From Nephrocerus scutellatus (Eukaryota; Arthropoda; Insecta; Diptera; Pipunculidae): DNA of 64,000 bases. The notes under the pieces are model-generated. The model did not search any database. It was not told the origin of the DNA and saw only the letters and a list, made by a program, of their open reading frames with translations. Both the position numbers and the translations under genes were made by a program. Numbering within the stretch: the stretch's first letter is position 1; each line of letters opens with the position of its first letter. The DNA is taken from contig OX352763.1 in the NCBI GenBank assembly GCA_947095585.1, forward strand, positions 106,061,908-106,125,907, given 5' to 3'. This document shows positions 42,906-54,756 of this stretch, piece by piece.

Positions 42906-43756
42906 CTGAGAAACAACGTTCCGCGGATCATTTCCACTGCACAATGGCCACCAAATTCACCGGATGCAAATCCGCTAGATTTCTCGGTTTGAGGTATTTT
43001 GAAGAGCAAGGTTGGGACAAAAAAATACCAAAGTGTCGATCATCTCAAGCAAGCGCTTCGCCGGGAATGGTCCAAATGGACCTCAGAGCCACTTTCGTGC
43101 TGCATGCAATAGCTTTAGCGGCCGTTTGAAGGCCATAATCGCGGCTAAGGGTGGCCAAATCGAAAACTGCTAATGCAATTCGAATATTTAAATATTTGTG
43201 AACATTTTTTACTTTGATTCATTCAATAAAATGCATCAAAAAATAAAAATTCTGTGGCATTTTGTTTTGGTAACACTTCGTGTCAGTCACCCTACATACT
43301 GCATACTAAAAATAGGCACTGAATTAGAATTAATCACTTTTTAAATAGCATACCTTTAGGCTGTAATATTTATTAGATTATTTGAAATGTAAACCGGTTA
43401 CCGGCGTTTTGCCTGGTTTTTGTGAAAGTACATGATTGCACTTGTAGTTTATTTTTAGAAGATGACTCAATACATATGAGTTGGTTAGTTGTTGCCACAA
43501 TTTTCTGGATAGTTATATCCTGTCTTGCACATCCTTATAATGCCTGTAGGCACAACATGAACTGGGAAATATTGAGAAAATCACAAACTAAGGTTTTGTG
43601 CTCAACGCACTGCCAACAGGGAACAGGATATTTACTACTTCCTGCATCAACTCAGCCGTACATGGAAAAAGAGCAGCTATACGCTATACGGCAACTGTAT
43701 ATCACCTGTACAAGATCGTATCATGTGATTAGTGTAGTGAGAAAAATGCGTGCTCT

Positions 43757-43826
43757 TGGACGCGCTAGGAATTGAACCAAGCAAGTGGGAGCCAACGGTG
43801 CTAACCACTACACCACAGAAACTGGT
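43757..43826 (-). mobile_element. tRNA-like segment, probably a SINE head
   Basis: The minus strand reads 'ttctgtggtgtagtggttag' and 'caccgttggctcc' (box A, plausible D arm GGTG/CACC), then 'cttggttcaattcctag' (box B with a 4-of-5 T stem). The anticodon and acceptor stems do not pair, so a functional tRNA is unlikely. Box A plus box B suggest a tRNA-derived SINE or a tRNA pseudogene. Confidence 0.5.
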
Positions 43827-45300
43827 AAAAACTGTCCAGGACCAACTTAAATTTTGATATAAGATCGATTGAAATATAAATTAAAAGTCTGCTTATCTCA
43901 CCCCCTCCGTAAACTCCATATCAGCGCTGTTATTTATGACTAAATGGAAGCAAACGACTAATAAAAGTTAAAAGCCTACTTCCAACAGGATTCCTATGTT
44001 ATCCCAATCAAAAGAGGGTACTCGATACAGTTGAGAGTTGACACATTCACATAAAAGATATCAGCAATAAATTGTATCTCGTATTTTTTTCTTCTCCTTC
44101 CTTTGTGCAGGCGTGCGCCTTCACGAGTGGACGCAATTAAACAATAGGTCGCATATGGTGCGTCGTCTGACCTACCGATCGACCGACCGACCCTCCGCAC
44201 CAATTTGTCAACTTATAAAGTGTCAATAGTTATTTAGTATCCGGCATGCTGCAACACACAACAACTGTACGCGAGTACTCGTAGTTGTACTTTAATTGTA
44301 GGTTGATTCATCGCAGTCTGCAGGATACCGCTAGTGCCAAAGTGCAATTGACCTAAGCAGTGACATGTTAGATGTGTGTGTGTGTGTGTGTGTGTGTATC
44401 TGTGTATACTTGCAGCTGACGGATAGCAACTTTAAACGAAGACTAATAGCGCTAATTTTGCCCTGTTTGCCCGTTTGCTGCCCTTCTTCGTATGGTGCTC
44501 AGATGATTTCCAGAAATGTCATTCTTTGAACGAAATGTGAACCACGCATCTACCCATCAGATGGATTGTGAATGCTGATCTCACAAACACACTCACTCAC
44601 ACACATCACACTGTCGGTCACTCATGTGTGCAGAATTTTTTTCGGCATTCCTTTCCCATTGATTGTGTCAGTTGCCAGTTGCCATAAATTTGAAATTAAA
44701 TTGAGTGTTAAATGCTCGATAGCCGAGCCGAGAGCCATTCTATGCTGTTGTTGTTGTTGTGCACTTAATGAATTGATCTATTGACGGGACGCATCGAAGC
44801 CGCCCTCCTCATCCACCGTTGTCGTGGGATTCCAAAGAAAATACAATTAATGCGGCGGCCTCTGTCGTTTCATTTTCGGCGACGCACATCAATTGGCCAG
44901 TTAGGCAGTTTGGCGGATTTGTTGGCCTTCAGCGCTGATAGCGGTGCACTCCACTTATCATGATTGATCTATGGAACGTCGAAATCTCCTCATATTCCGC
45001 TCAATGTCCTGTCCAGAAAGTACGCTTCAATTGAGTCGAGCTGAGTTGAGTTTCCTGTGTTCTGATGCTTGCTCCTTTATGCAATTCACAATTTAGCTCA
45101 AGGGAATGCAAAACTTCTGTGCATATCTATAGCAGTAGCAAGTTCACAAATGAAGTGCGGAATTCCATCGGAAGAACAACCTATCAAGCGAGAGAATAGA
45201 AGGCTGTGAAACATCAATGCAATTCGATGGTTGATTCCACCGGCGGCGGCGACAATAGTGGCAGTGATGTCCCAGCTAGAGCACGGATGAATCTATGGGG

Positions 45301-45394
45301 AAATGCGGCGGTAGCGTCGCGGCTAGAATTCAGACGACTCCATCGACAAATGTGGCGGTAGCGTCCCGGTTAGAATTCAGACGACTCCATCGAC
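45301..45394 (+). repeat. 47-bp tandem duplication
   Basis: Two consecutive units start 'aaatgcggcggtagcgtcgc' and 'aaatgtggcggtagcgtccc' and share 'agaattcagacgactccatc' at their ends. Only four or so bases differ. A third unit may start at 45395. Confidence 0.85.
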
Positions 45395-46094
45395 GAATGC
45401 ACAAGCTAAGTGAAGCGTTTAGTTCGCATGAACGATCACCACCCTTTGAATGTGACCATCGTCACATCGTCATCAGCAGTTGATGGATTACTGTTGTGGT
45501 AGTTGTGGGTGGTAACAGGACGCCTCCTGGCTGTTTTATATCCTTAAGAATCACGTGCGGCCGCGTCCAATCCGTGTGGCATATCTCTTAGTAAGTGCAT
45601 CTCACTCTGAAATCCTTTTTGCTGGAAAATAATCAACAGACGTGACGACGCGACGGCAACGACGACGCATGCACGCGCGGATGGACAAACTGTTGACCAT
45701 TGTGTCTCCGTTCGCAGAACCTTTGTTCAAATCCATTTCAATTGGCAATGCAAACACGCGGGACAACGAATATGTACCGTTTGGTTGCTTCATCATTGTT
45801 GTCGCATCTACAATGCCTCTAACTCGGATTTGAAATGGGAGAAAGTCACAGTCCGCTGTTATATTGAAAAGAAGCAAAGCAGAAATCTATTTGCTCCGAG
45901 CTGAGATTCCCAAAAAATCTACATTCCTTGTGTAGATACACGAATTTTTTACAAACTGTATCGTGTGAATATTCGTGGATAATGTAGTGAGTTTTGGGTT
46001 CTTGTCTGTGATTCCTTGTTTTATAATATAACTAGCTAATTACCCGGCATTGCCCAAGTATTTATTCATACCAATATTCTATTAGGCAGGGGTA

Positions 46095-47620
46095 GAAAAA
46101 AGAATGATATCCTCCTAGAACTATCTTACCATTCAACTCAGCGACCCCGAAAACCATAGAATTGACACTAACATAGGTCACCCTCCCCCCTCAGTTATCG
46201 ACTCCATCCCCCTAGAGCTGTCTTACTATCAGCATTCAACTCAGCGACCCAGAAACACTAATATCGGTCACCACTCTTCCTCAGTTATCGACACCATCCT
46301 CATAGAGCTGTCTTACCATCACCATTCAACTCAGCAACCTCGAAAACTATGGGATCGAAACTAATACGGTCACTCCACCCCCTTCAGTTATCGACCCCAT
46401 CCCCCAAGAGTTGTCTTACAATCACCATTCAACTCAGCGACCGCGAAAACCATAGAATCGACACTAATGTCGTTCACCCCTCCCATCTCAGTTATCGACT
46501 CCATCCTCATAGAGCTGTCTTACCATTACTATTCACCTTTCCCCCAACCACAGTTATCGACCCCATCCCCCAAGAGCTGTCTTACCATCACCATTCAACT
46601 CAGCGAGCAGAAAACTATATAATCGACACTAATATTGGTCAAACCCCCCTCAGTAATCGACCCCATCCCCCTAGAGCTATCTTACCATCACCATTCAACT
46701 TAGCGACCCCGAATACCATAGAACGACACTAATATCGGTCACCCCTCCCCCATCAGTTATCGACTCCATCCTCATAGAGCTGTCTGGCCATCCCCATTCA
46801 GCTCAGCGATCCCGAAAACTAAAGAATCGACACTAATACGGTCTACCCCCTCAGTTATCAACTCCGTCCCCCTAGAGCTGTCTGGCCATCACCATTCAAC
46901 TCAGCGACCGCGAAAACCATAGAATCGACACTAATGTCGGTCACCCCTCCCATCTCAGTTATCGACTCCATCCTCATAGAGCTGTCTTACCATTACTATT
47001 CACCTTTCCCCCAACCACAGTTATCGACCCCATCCCCCTAGAGCTGTCTTACCATCACCATTCAACTCAGCGAGCAGAAAACTATATAATCGACTCTAAT
47101 ATTGGCTCCCTCAGTAATCGACCCCATCCCCCTAGAGCTATCTTACCATCGCCATTCAACTTGGCGACCCCGAAAACTATAGAACGACACTAATATCGGT
47201 CACCCCTCCCCCATCAGTTATCGACTCCATCCTCATAGAGCTGTCTGGCCATCCCCATTCAGCTCAGCGATCCCGAAAAATATAGAATCGACACTAATAC
47301 GGTCAACCCCCTCAGTTATCAACCCCATCCCCCTAGAGCTATCTTACCATCACCATTCAACTAAGCGACACCGAAAACCATAGAACGACACTAATATCGG
47401 TCACCCCTCCCCCATCAGTTATCGACTCCATCCTCATAGAGCTGTCTGGCCATCCCCATTCAGCTCAGCGATCCCGAAAACTAAAGAATCGACACTAATA
47501 CGGTCAAACCCCTCAGTTATCAATCCCATCCCCCTAGAGCTGTCTGGACATCACCATTCAACCACTCAGCGCTCCGAAAACCATAGAATCGACACTAATA
47601 TCAGGTCACCCCTCCCCAAG
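46095..47620 (+). repeat. ~105-bp minisatellite with higher-order structure
   Basis: About 14-15 imperfect units. Each carries 'cagttatcgactccatcc', 'tagagctgtcttaccatcac', 'cattcaactcagcgacc', 'gaaaaccatagaatcgacac' and 'taatatcggtcacccctccc'. Variant units recur in a fixed order: the 'ttactattcacctttccccc' variant at about 46525 and 46993 (~468 bp apart), the 'gaacgacactaatatcggtc' type at about 46722, 47190 and 47382. So a block of about four to five units was itself duplicated. It abuts an RTE-like copy at 47620. Confidence 0.9.
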
Positions 47621-49320
47621 ATATGGGGCTATCCTGCCTTGGAGAATAGAGGAGAAAATCTTATACGTGGTACTCAAAAACGATATTTGCTGCATTTTGT
47701 GATGCCTCCCTCCCCCATGGGGCACAGGATGCCTCTTCTCCAGTCTTCTGGCATAGCTTCTTCCTCCCATACTTGCACTATTAGCTCTTGAATTGCTTGG
47801 TATTTTTATTAGCTCCGCTGGGATACCATCAGATCCCAGGGCCTTATTATTTTTGAGCCGATTTATCGCTCTGCTAACTTCGTCTATGCTTGATGGCGGC
47901 AGCATAGTATGATCTTCGATCATTGGTTGAGCCTCCAATTCCTTAGTTAACTGGCCATTTAGCAACTCATGAAAGTGTTCTTCCCATCGCTCCAAGATAC
48001 CTTTAGGATCGGCGATCAGATTAACCTCGTTCTTGTAGTATGTGCAACGCGGTGTATATTGCGTCATACCGCGGAATCTTTGGTAGAACTTCCACGCCTG
48101 GTGCGGTCCTTGCTCTATGTACTGTTCTAGTTCAAGGACAAGATTCTTCTCCCAGGCTGCTTTCTTTTGCCGGTGAACTGTTTTTTCATATCTCCTGAGC
48201 TCTATATATTCATCTTCGCGTGCCCGCGTTCTATGAGAGTGTTGCAATGCTCGGTACGCAACGTTCGTCATAGAACCAGTCGTTCCGATCTCTACGACTA
48301 CTGCCTAAGATGGCGTCAGCAGTACTAATGACAGTATTTTGAAGGCGTGCCCATTTCTCTTCTACGCCTGCCATCTCAGCCACAGGACTTACTCTCCCTG
48401 CATTTAGGACGAGTCATATCGCATGACCGTAGTTGTTTCTGGTCTCTTCGTTGCGAAGGGCAGCCGAGTTGACTCGAACCTGATTCGCGGATGCAGTCTT
48501 TCTTGATGATGCAATCCGCGCTCGGAGCACCATACCAACAAGATAGTGGTCCGAGTCGACGTTGGTACCTCGGTACGTTCGTACCGTCATAAGGTTCGTG
48601 TTGTGGCGGCGGTCTAACAACACGTGGCCTATCTGGTTGCGAGTGGCTTCATCAGGAGATACCCAGGTGGCTTTGTGGATATTTTTACGCGCAAACCTTG
48701 TACTTGCAACGAGTCTCTATGACTCGTAGTCCATTGTCATTAGTGTTCTCGTATGTGTGCCAATGTACTGCCTGAATACTGGCTCCCTACCTATTTTAGC
48801 ATTCATATCTCCCAGAATTATTTTTACATCATACTGAGGGCAAGCATGGAGTTCCCGTTCACTGTTTCAAATAATTCTTCTTTTTCATCATCTGGGGAAT
48901 CATCTGTAAGTGCGTGAACGTTTATGAGGCTTATGTTTTTAAATCTTCCCCGCACGCGAAGGGTGCATAGCCGTTCATTTATTGCTTTAAAGCCGATAAC
49001 GGTGGGTTTCATTCTTTTGCAGACTAGAAACCCTACCCCGAGCACATGATGTCTTATATATGTCATACTCTGATTTTTGTAAGACACCATTCCCCGTCCA
49101 CCGCATCACCTGGATTGCTGTTATGTCAGCCTTTTATTTAGACAGGGTATCGGCCAGCTGCTGTGCAGCTCGAGCTCTATACAGTGAGCGTACGTTCCAT
49201 GAGAAGTTTCTTAAATCTTTTAGCCGTTTTCGTTGCCGTGGTCATCGTCGTTCAACAGTGTATCCGAGACTGATTTTTGGTTCCGTAATAATATTTTTTT
49301 ACGGCCGAGTTTATTGGCCT
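47606..49320 (-). mobile_element. RTE-like LINE, 5' half (endonuclease to RT start)
   Basis: Minus strand. Endonuclease (AP type): MERTLTVYRARAAQQLADTL (about 49200-49140), ADITAIQVMRWTGNGV (49130-49085, catalytic E replaced by V), VGFLVCKRM and INERLCTLRVRGRFKNISLI (49040-48925), IILGDMNAKIGREPVF (48835-48790), NIHKATWVSPDEATRNQIGH (48690-48630), VDSDHYLVGMVLRARI (48560-48510). Linker and RT start: 221-codon frame 48271-47606 (KKAAWEKNLVLELEQYIEQG, HTMLPPSSIDEVSRAINRLK, NKALGSDGIPAELIK, then STTYKIFSSILQGRIAPYL). The RT core and 3' end are missing. Similar endonucleases are often annotated as craniofacial development protein 2-like. Confidence 0.85.
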
Positions 49321-49494
49321 CGCGCTAACCTTACTTTGAAGGGACTAGACCGATCATTCAGCAGCTTTTATTGCATTGGAGATAATTACTGGCGGCCACC
49401 ACGTAGAGGTTTATTCGCACTTCCACCAGTCAGAGATAGTTACGGCCACCTGCAATATTCTAGAGCATTCTGTGTTATTCCCCCTATTCCGCTG

Positions 49495-49680
49495 ATGGCT
49501 GACCGCCAACCCACTTCCTACAGCATGCGTATGATGACAACACTTTCTGTAAAAACTTGGAAGAGATGGGAACCCTGGATCGAGGGGCGCCAATATACAT
49601 TTTTGAAAAAGTAACTTTATACACCAATTATCCAATTAAAGAATTTACATGAAAATTTTTAGTTAAATGGGTAGCTTTTA
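49495..49680 (+). repeat. Family A fragment
   Basis: 'ccaacccacttcctacag', 'gatgacaacactttctgtaa', 'gaaccctggatcgaggggc' and the 3' end like 'aattaaagaatttacatgaaa' near 49636-49656. Most internal units are missing. Confidence 0.65.
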
Positions 49681-49699
49681 TTTATATATTTTCATCCTA

Positions 49700-51335
49700 A
49701 AACTACCCCTATGTATAAAAATAAATTCTTTTAAAACAAGTCCCTGTAAATTTTGACTGTTAGAAGTCGAGATACATATAGGACATACAAACAAACGAAC
49801 ACAGGTAAGCTGAGAAAAATCCCTTGTCATGCCTCGTTTCCTGATATGCCTGAGGGAGACCACATTAGTGTGATTTTGTTATTTTTGACCAGTCTGAGAT
49901 CACATAGATCTCGGTTCTTCTGTACCTTCTTTTTTAGTACGTTCCAGGACGCAGGCTTCTATTGCTATAGTCTCTGCCTGGAATACTGTTGGAGACCTAC
50001 CTAGGGGTATTCGTAGAGTGATTCTGGGTCCGAATACTCCTGCTCCGGTTTCTGTGTTTGTTTTTGATCCGTCTGTATACCAGATGGATGCATGGCTTGG
50101 AATGGTACTTATGATATTTTCAACTTGATTCCAATCGGGTATTTTAATCGAAAAATTCCTTTTGAAATTAGTTGTTTTTATCATTAGGTCTGATGGTTGG
50201 ACAGTTACATATTCCAAGTCTATTTTGGTTATGATGCCTGGTTTATTGGCTTTTATTTGTTTAAGAATTTTTAGTTTTGTGCCTCTTGATACAGCCTCAC
50301 TTTTGATGTGTATCTGCAGGGGAGGAAGTCCTAGAAGTTTTTCCAGAGCTGCTGCTCTTAACTGCACTTAGACATATTAGTCTTTGTATTTTGTTCAGTT
50401 TTGAGCGTGTCGTTGATTGCTCTGTTTTTGGCCACCAAACAAGTGCCGCGTATGTGATCCTGGGTCTGATTATGCTTTGGTATAGCCAAAGGGTAATTTT
50501 CGGGTTTTGCTAAACATACGTTGACAGGTAAAGTAAGCTTTGTTAGCTTTGTTTGTAATATATGATGTGTGGGGGTTCCATGTTAGTTTTTTGTCAAACA
50601 CGACCTTCCTAAATATTTGGCTTCTAGCATTAATTGAAGGGTTTTGCCTTGGAATTGTATTGCTGGTAGCGTTACTTTTTGTCTTTTGGTGAATAGGGTG
50701 CAAACTATCTTGTCAGGATTGACGCTTAGGCCAACCTCTTTGCACCATTCTTTGACTTGTTTGAGAGCAATTTGCATACGATCTGTTATCGTACTCTCGA
50801 ACTACGAACTACTAGGACTAGGTCATCTGCATAGCTAATATTAGTTAGGTCGTTGTTTTCTAGCCTGGCGAGCAGCTGATCTATCACTAATAGCCACAGA
50901 AGGGGCGATAGGACACCAACCTGTGGACAGCCTCTGGTTGCCGCTATTGTGATGCTTTCCTCGCCGAGTAAGGCTTGAATCTTCCTGCTTCTTAGCATGC
51001 TCATGACCGCCATCCTATGGTAGAGGAGTCGATGCCCCTTGATCTAGATTGTGTTTGAATTACTTCGAAGCTAGTGTTGTCAAAAGCGCCTTGTATGTTT
51101 TCTGTGCTTCGAAGTGTGTCTTCGATTTAAGTTGTCAGCTCATGTAGTTCTGTTTCCGTCGATTTACCAGTCTGGTATGCGTGTTGGCTGGTATTTAAGG
51201 GAATTCGTTGGAGCGCATTCGACCTTATGTAATGGCCATAGACTGTAGGATGAAGGATGTAAGGCTGATAGGTCTATACGATCTAGTATCCTCGGGGGAT
51301 TTCTTTCCTCCTTTGGAACAAACACAAACTGATGA
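49700..51335 (-). mobile_element. I-like LINE RT to RNase H fragment
   Basis: Minus strand: a RT N-terminal part in broken frames (SYRPISL-like near 51275, KSTET near 51165, IQGAFDNTSF near 51090-51065), then RT motif B RGCPQVGVLSPLLWLLVIDQ (50945-50885) and motif C ISYADDLVLVV (50842-50800), thumb (VKEWCKEVGLSVNPDK, 50760-50715; FTKRQKVTLPAIQF), then a 155-codon frame (50367-49900) with SIWYTDGSKTN (50075-50045) and FQAETIAIEACVLER (50000-49950), the start of RNase H. RNase H is cut after its second acidic residue. YADD is intact (50822-50833). Confidence 0.85.
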
Positions 51336-51339
51336 AACG

Positions 51340-52695
51340 GGCATTTAGACAGACGTTAGAATTAGTTATTAAGCAAACAGATAAGTAAATAGAGCAACGG
51401 GACTGAATTAAAGACAGACAAACACACTGACTGAGGAAAGGATGGACAAAATCGAATAAAGGACGAACAAACTAAAAGAGTCATCCTCATTTTAAACAAC
51501 CGGGTCTCTCACAAACAAAAATGATCTCTTTTCAATTCCAAAAAAAAGTTTTCTTAGTTTTTTCTTCTGATGTGTGTCAAAGTTCGAGTTCAAGTCCTGA
51601 GATCGTCCCTCTGCGCTACTATCATCCCGCTTCTATGTTTTGAACTTTTTGTGCAAATAATTTAATTCGCCGGGCACCGCGAGATTCGAGCAAAAAAGTG
51701 AAAAGAAAACGGATTACATTTCCATTTAGTCCTTCCTTCCCTGTCAGGACAAACTTTCACTAAGTACACAAAATGTACGAATGTAATCTCTATCCTTGGT
51801 ATTTCTTCTTCACCATTTAACTTGGAACTATAAAACGTTTCACCATCTCACTGATGATGTCAAACGCAATTTGCTCGATTCCTTCTGCTGTTCCCGTTAT
51901 CAAATATAAGGGTCATTTCATTTAGTAAACGTCTAGCGCACATAGGGGATGTGTATTCGTCGAGTACACCGTCCGTCGGTAGAAAGGCAGACAAAAAAAA
52001 AGGACAATAAAGGCATCAAATGTTGTAATCAAGCAAAAAGGATACTCGTATGTGTGTGTGTGTGTGGTGCGAAGCGTAGTGTGTAATTTTAACGGCTGAC
52101 AGCGGCAACAGCAGCAACAACAACAACAACAGCTAAAGGACAATTGCTTAAATGACACTACGACCTCAGAGTACCCACAGTTACACTTTACACTCCCCGG
52201 TCGTAGTCATCGCCTTACGCAGCATTTCGCATTCCGACTTCGGAATTTATTGAATCGCTTTCTTCTGCCTCGCTGGACTGCAGATGAGTTGTTGTGGGGC
52301 CGTTGTTGGGCTAACCTCCGAGCTCTGGCAGACGGACGGACCGAACGATAACAATACGCAATTTATTTACTGGATTGCTGGATTGAACGGCAAATGTTGG
52401 TGCGCTATCGCTAGAAAATGTGGCGACAACGTAACTGGCTGATGCTGAGGATAGTATTGAAGGATTCACAAAAGAATGGAGTTGGGTGCCTGGAATAAGT
52501 TTGCTGTGATATGTAACTTTGCTCACAATCGTATGTATGCTTATCCAAAAATACAGATGTGGCGTTAAACTGTTGGCAATTTGTCTTGATGATTATTATA
52601 AAGTGACCGCGATAGAGTGGCCGTACTGATAAGATTTTCGTCGTGATAGCAAACGAAGTGATTAGCTGAAGAAAAATGAGTTGCCGGGGAAATAA
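51340..52695. other. Unique stretch with microsatellites
   Basis: (TG)n at about 52050-52067 and CAG/CAA repeats at 52105-52132. No coding domain or transposon match was recognised. Confidence 0.35.
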
Positions 52696-52955
52696 TCCGC
52701 CATACTACTTGACTGTAAAGCGGCCTATGATAGCATAGCCAGAGTAAAACTTTATAAAGTCATGAGAGAATTCGGCATTCCAAATAATCTGACACGACTA
52801 TGTAGGTTGACCATGACCAATGTTATAAGCCATGTAAAAACATCCGGATCACTATCAAGCAAGAAGAAGTTCCGACATTGGTCCCTCAATTCAAATATTG
52901 GAGGGAGAATTTGAAGTAGTGCAATCCTTTAACTATCTCGGATCAACTGTAGCTT

Positions 52956-53979
52956 GGAGCAGTTCTACGTAGATATTGTCGTTGCCTGCTGCTTAACCTG
53001 ATTGCAGTGAACGAATTGTTGTCCTTATCTCATCCAACGAAGGGGTAGCGAAGCTGATGTTAAGTAGCCTATTAGTGTGCATATGTGGGTTGATGGACGT
53101 GCCTGGCGAAGTACAATTCAAAACATTCCTAAAATGCTCTGTCCAGCGGGTTAATTGTTGTTCCTCAATAAGGATCAAAGAGCCATCTATTGCTTTCACA
53201 GGGTAGTTGATGTGGTATTTCTTGTTGGCGAGCTTACGAGCGAGTTGGTAGACTCTGCTATATTGTCTGCTATCAGCGGCTAGCTGTGCTTGTGTTGAGA
53301 TGTCGCTTAGCCATGCTCTTTTGTCGTTCCTAGCTGAACGGCCAACTTGTCGGTCCAGATCCCTATACTTCCGCGCTAATGCGCTTCGCTCGGCATCCGA
53401 GGCCGCGTTTAACTCTGCTTTGATGGATTGGCGTTCACGAATGGTGTTCCATGTGCTATCTGATATCCATTCTTTTCTAGTTTTGTCGGCATAGCCTAAA
53501 ACGGATGAGGCTGCTTCCGTATACGCATTTACTGTTTTCTCCCATTTGGTTTGGGGCTGTATCTCAGAGAGAGACTGTTGTACGCGGGATATATATTGCA
53601 GTTTCTCATCTAGGTCTTTCAGTGCAGCTACAGCTGGCTTTCTCGTTATTTGACTTCGTGTGACTGAGTGGACCGCGAGCTTCAACCGCACACTGCCAAC
53701 CACAAGGTGGTGGTCGCTGTAGACGTCGGCTGCTCTTCGGGTTCTAACGTCCAGCAAAGATGATCGCCACTTGCGGCTTATAGCGATGTGATCAATCTGG
53801 TTGTTGTAGATGTGATCAGGAGAGGTCCAGGTGGCTTTGTGGATGTTTGTGTGGGGAAAAATTGTGCCTCCAATGATTAGGTTGCGATCAGAACATAGAT
53901 CAGCAAACCTTTCGCCGTTGTTATTCATAGAACCAAGGCCGTGTTTTCCCATGACATGTTCACAATCACTGTTGTCGCT
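52956..53979 (-). mobile_element. BovB/RTE-type LINE fragment nested in another RTE-like LINE
   Basis: Contains the 319-codon ORF described separately. The insert lacks both the 5' endonuclease start and the whole RT and 3' end. Loss of the 3' end is not expected from ordinary 5'-truncating retrotransposition and suggests later deletion, recombination or conversion. The junctions lie near 52955 and 53980 where the host frame breaks and resumes. Confidence 0.75.
52993..53952 (-). CDS. RTE/BovB-type ORF fragment: endonuclease C-terminus and linker
   Basis: 319 codons, open throughout, the longest intact non-repetitive frame in the window. Residues 1-80: GKHGLGSMNNNGERFADLCS, RNLIIGGTIFPHTNIHKATW, TSPDHIYNNQIDHIAISRKW, then YSDHHLVVGSVRLKL. 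Established: the SPD..QIDHI and SDH motifs hold catalytic and binding residues of AP-type retrotransposon endonucleases. Residues 90-319 are the helical, charged linker to RT (KTRKEWISDSTWNTIRERQS, ARNDKRAWLSDISTQAQL, LTRWTEHFRNVLNC), ending at IRSLQSG before RT motif 1. A low decay level suggests that it is among the youngest sequence here. Confidence 0.88.
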   Translation of the reverse strand: MGKHGLGSMNNNGERFADLCSDRNLIIGGTIFPHTNIHKATWTSPDHIYNNQIDHIAISRKWRSSLLDVRTRRAADVYSDHHLVVGSVRLKLAVHSVTRSQITRKPAVAALKDLDEKLQYISRVQQSLSEIQPQTKWEKTVNAYTEAASSVLGYADKTRKEWISDSTWNTIRERQSIKAELNAASDAERSALARKYRDLDRQVGRSARNDKRAWLSDISTQAQLAADSRQYSRVYQLARKLANKKYHINYPVKAIDGSLILIEEQQLTRWTEHFRNVLNCTSPGTSINPHMHTNRLLNISFATPSLDEIRTTIRSLQSG

Positions 53980-54519
53980 CCTAATAGCATGGAACCAGAA
54001 ATATGCGCACGGTTGCTAAAAGCCAACAAAGCCTACTATAGCCTGTCAAGACTCTTCAAATCCAGGAACCTAACCATAACATCCAAGCTGCTGATAATAA
54101 GACAATGGTCATACCAGTACTTACATATGGATCCGAGACTTGGGTGCTTAGCAAAAAGCATTCTGACCTCTTAGCCGCGTTCGAGAGAAAAGTCTTACGG
54201 AGAATTGTTGGCCCCGTATGTGAGCAAGGACGATTCCGGTGACTCTTTATGAGATGAGATCTACGCTCGGTAAGCTCCGGTGGAGAGGACATATAGCTCG
54301 CATGAGCGAAGAGGATCCTGCTCGGAAAGTCCTTTGCGGTAGTATTTATGGAACACGACAGCGAGGCCGGCGAAGCCTACGCTGGAAGGATGGCGTAGAC
54401 CAGGACGCCCAGAGTTTAGGGATGCCAAACTGGATGGCGTCGGCCTGTGATCGGGACCGATGGAGAGACTTTTTGCGGTAGGCCAGGACTGAACCCCGGT
54501 TGTAGAGCCAAATATGATG

Positions 54520-54755
54520 ATACTTGACTGTGTTGAGCGTCGTGGCAGGAAATTCGAGGTTCGAATCCTCTAATAACAAGAATCTTTTTCACGGTCGCGC
54601 CTCTCACGAATTTCTGAGAAACGTCCGAGAGTTTGGAAATAGCATTAAATTGTAGGTCCCTTCCATTGGTGTCATAAAATATCACACGCACAACACGACT
54701 GGTCGCAATAAGCTAGGCCGTGTTCCGCTCTGTCACACCAAATATTTTTACTATG
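54520..54755 (+). mobile_element. tRNA-derived SINE, second copy
   Basis: Box B 'ggttcgaatcctct' (54560-54573), then body 'aacgtccgagagtttgg', 'gcattaaattgtaggtccct' (54642-54661), 'ccattggtgt', 'aagctaggcc' (54709-54718) and an 'aatatttttact' tail. This shares order and wording with the minus-strand SINE at 13308-13568. Box A is degenerate. It follows the RTE 3' tail directly. No clear target-site duplication was found. Confidence 0.75.
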
Positions 54756-54756
54756 C

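Larger units (their letters stand above)
43295..46050. other. Unique stretch with microsatellites
   Basis: No gene was recognised. (TG)n lies at about 44372-44397, TTG repeats at 44744-44760, CGG repeats at 45240-45250. The 117-codon ORF at 43422-43775 ends inside the tRNA-like segment and has no domain. A 47-bp tandem duplication lies at 45301-45394. Confidence 0.35.
52700..54515 (+). mobile_element. RTE-like LINE 3' half, split by a second RTE element
   Basis: The left piece (52700-52955) reads AAYDSIARVKLYKVMREFGI, NNLTRLCRLTMTNVISHVKT, then FEVVQSFNYLGSTVA in other frames. The right piece (53980-54515) goes on with MEPEICARLLKANKAYYSLS, RLFKSRNLTITSKLL, FERKVLRRIVGPV, GHIARMSEEDPARKVLCG, RQRGRRSLRWKDGVDQDAQS, NRDRW-like DRDRWRDFLR and the tail 'ccaaatatgatgata'. 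Joining the two gives the order seen in the uninterrupted copy at 13990-14080. The RT core is deleted. Confidence 0.8.

Noticed and set aside
46095..47620. CRISPR-like array
   Set aside because: The whole ~105-bp unit is repeated, with no short constant repeats separated by unique spacers. This is a minisatellite in a eukaryotic genome.
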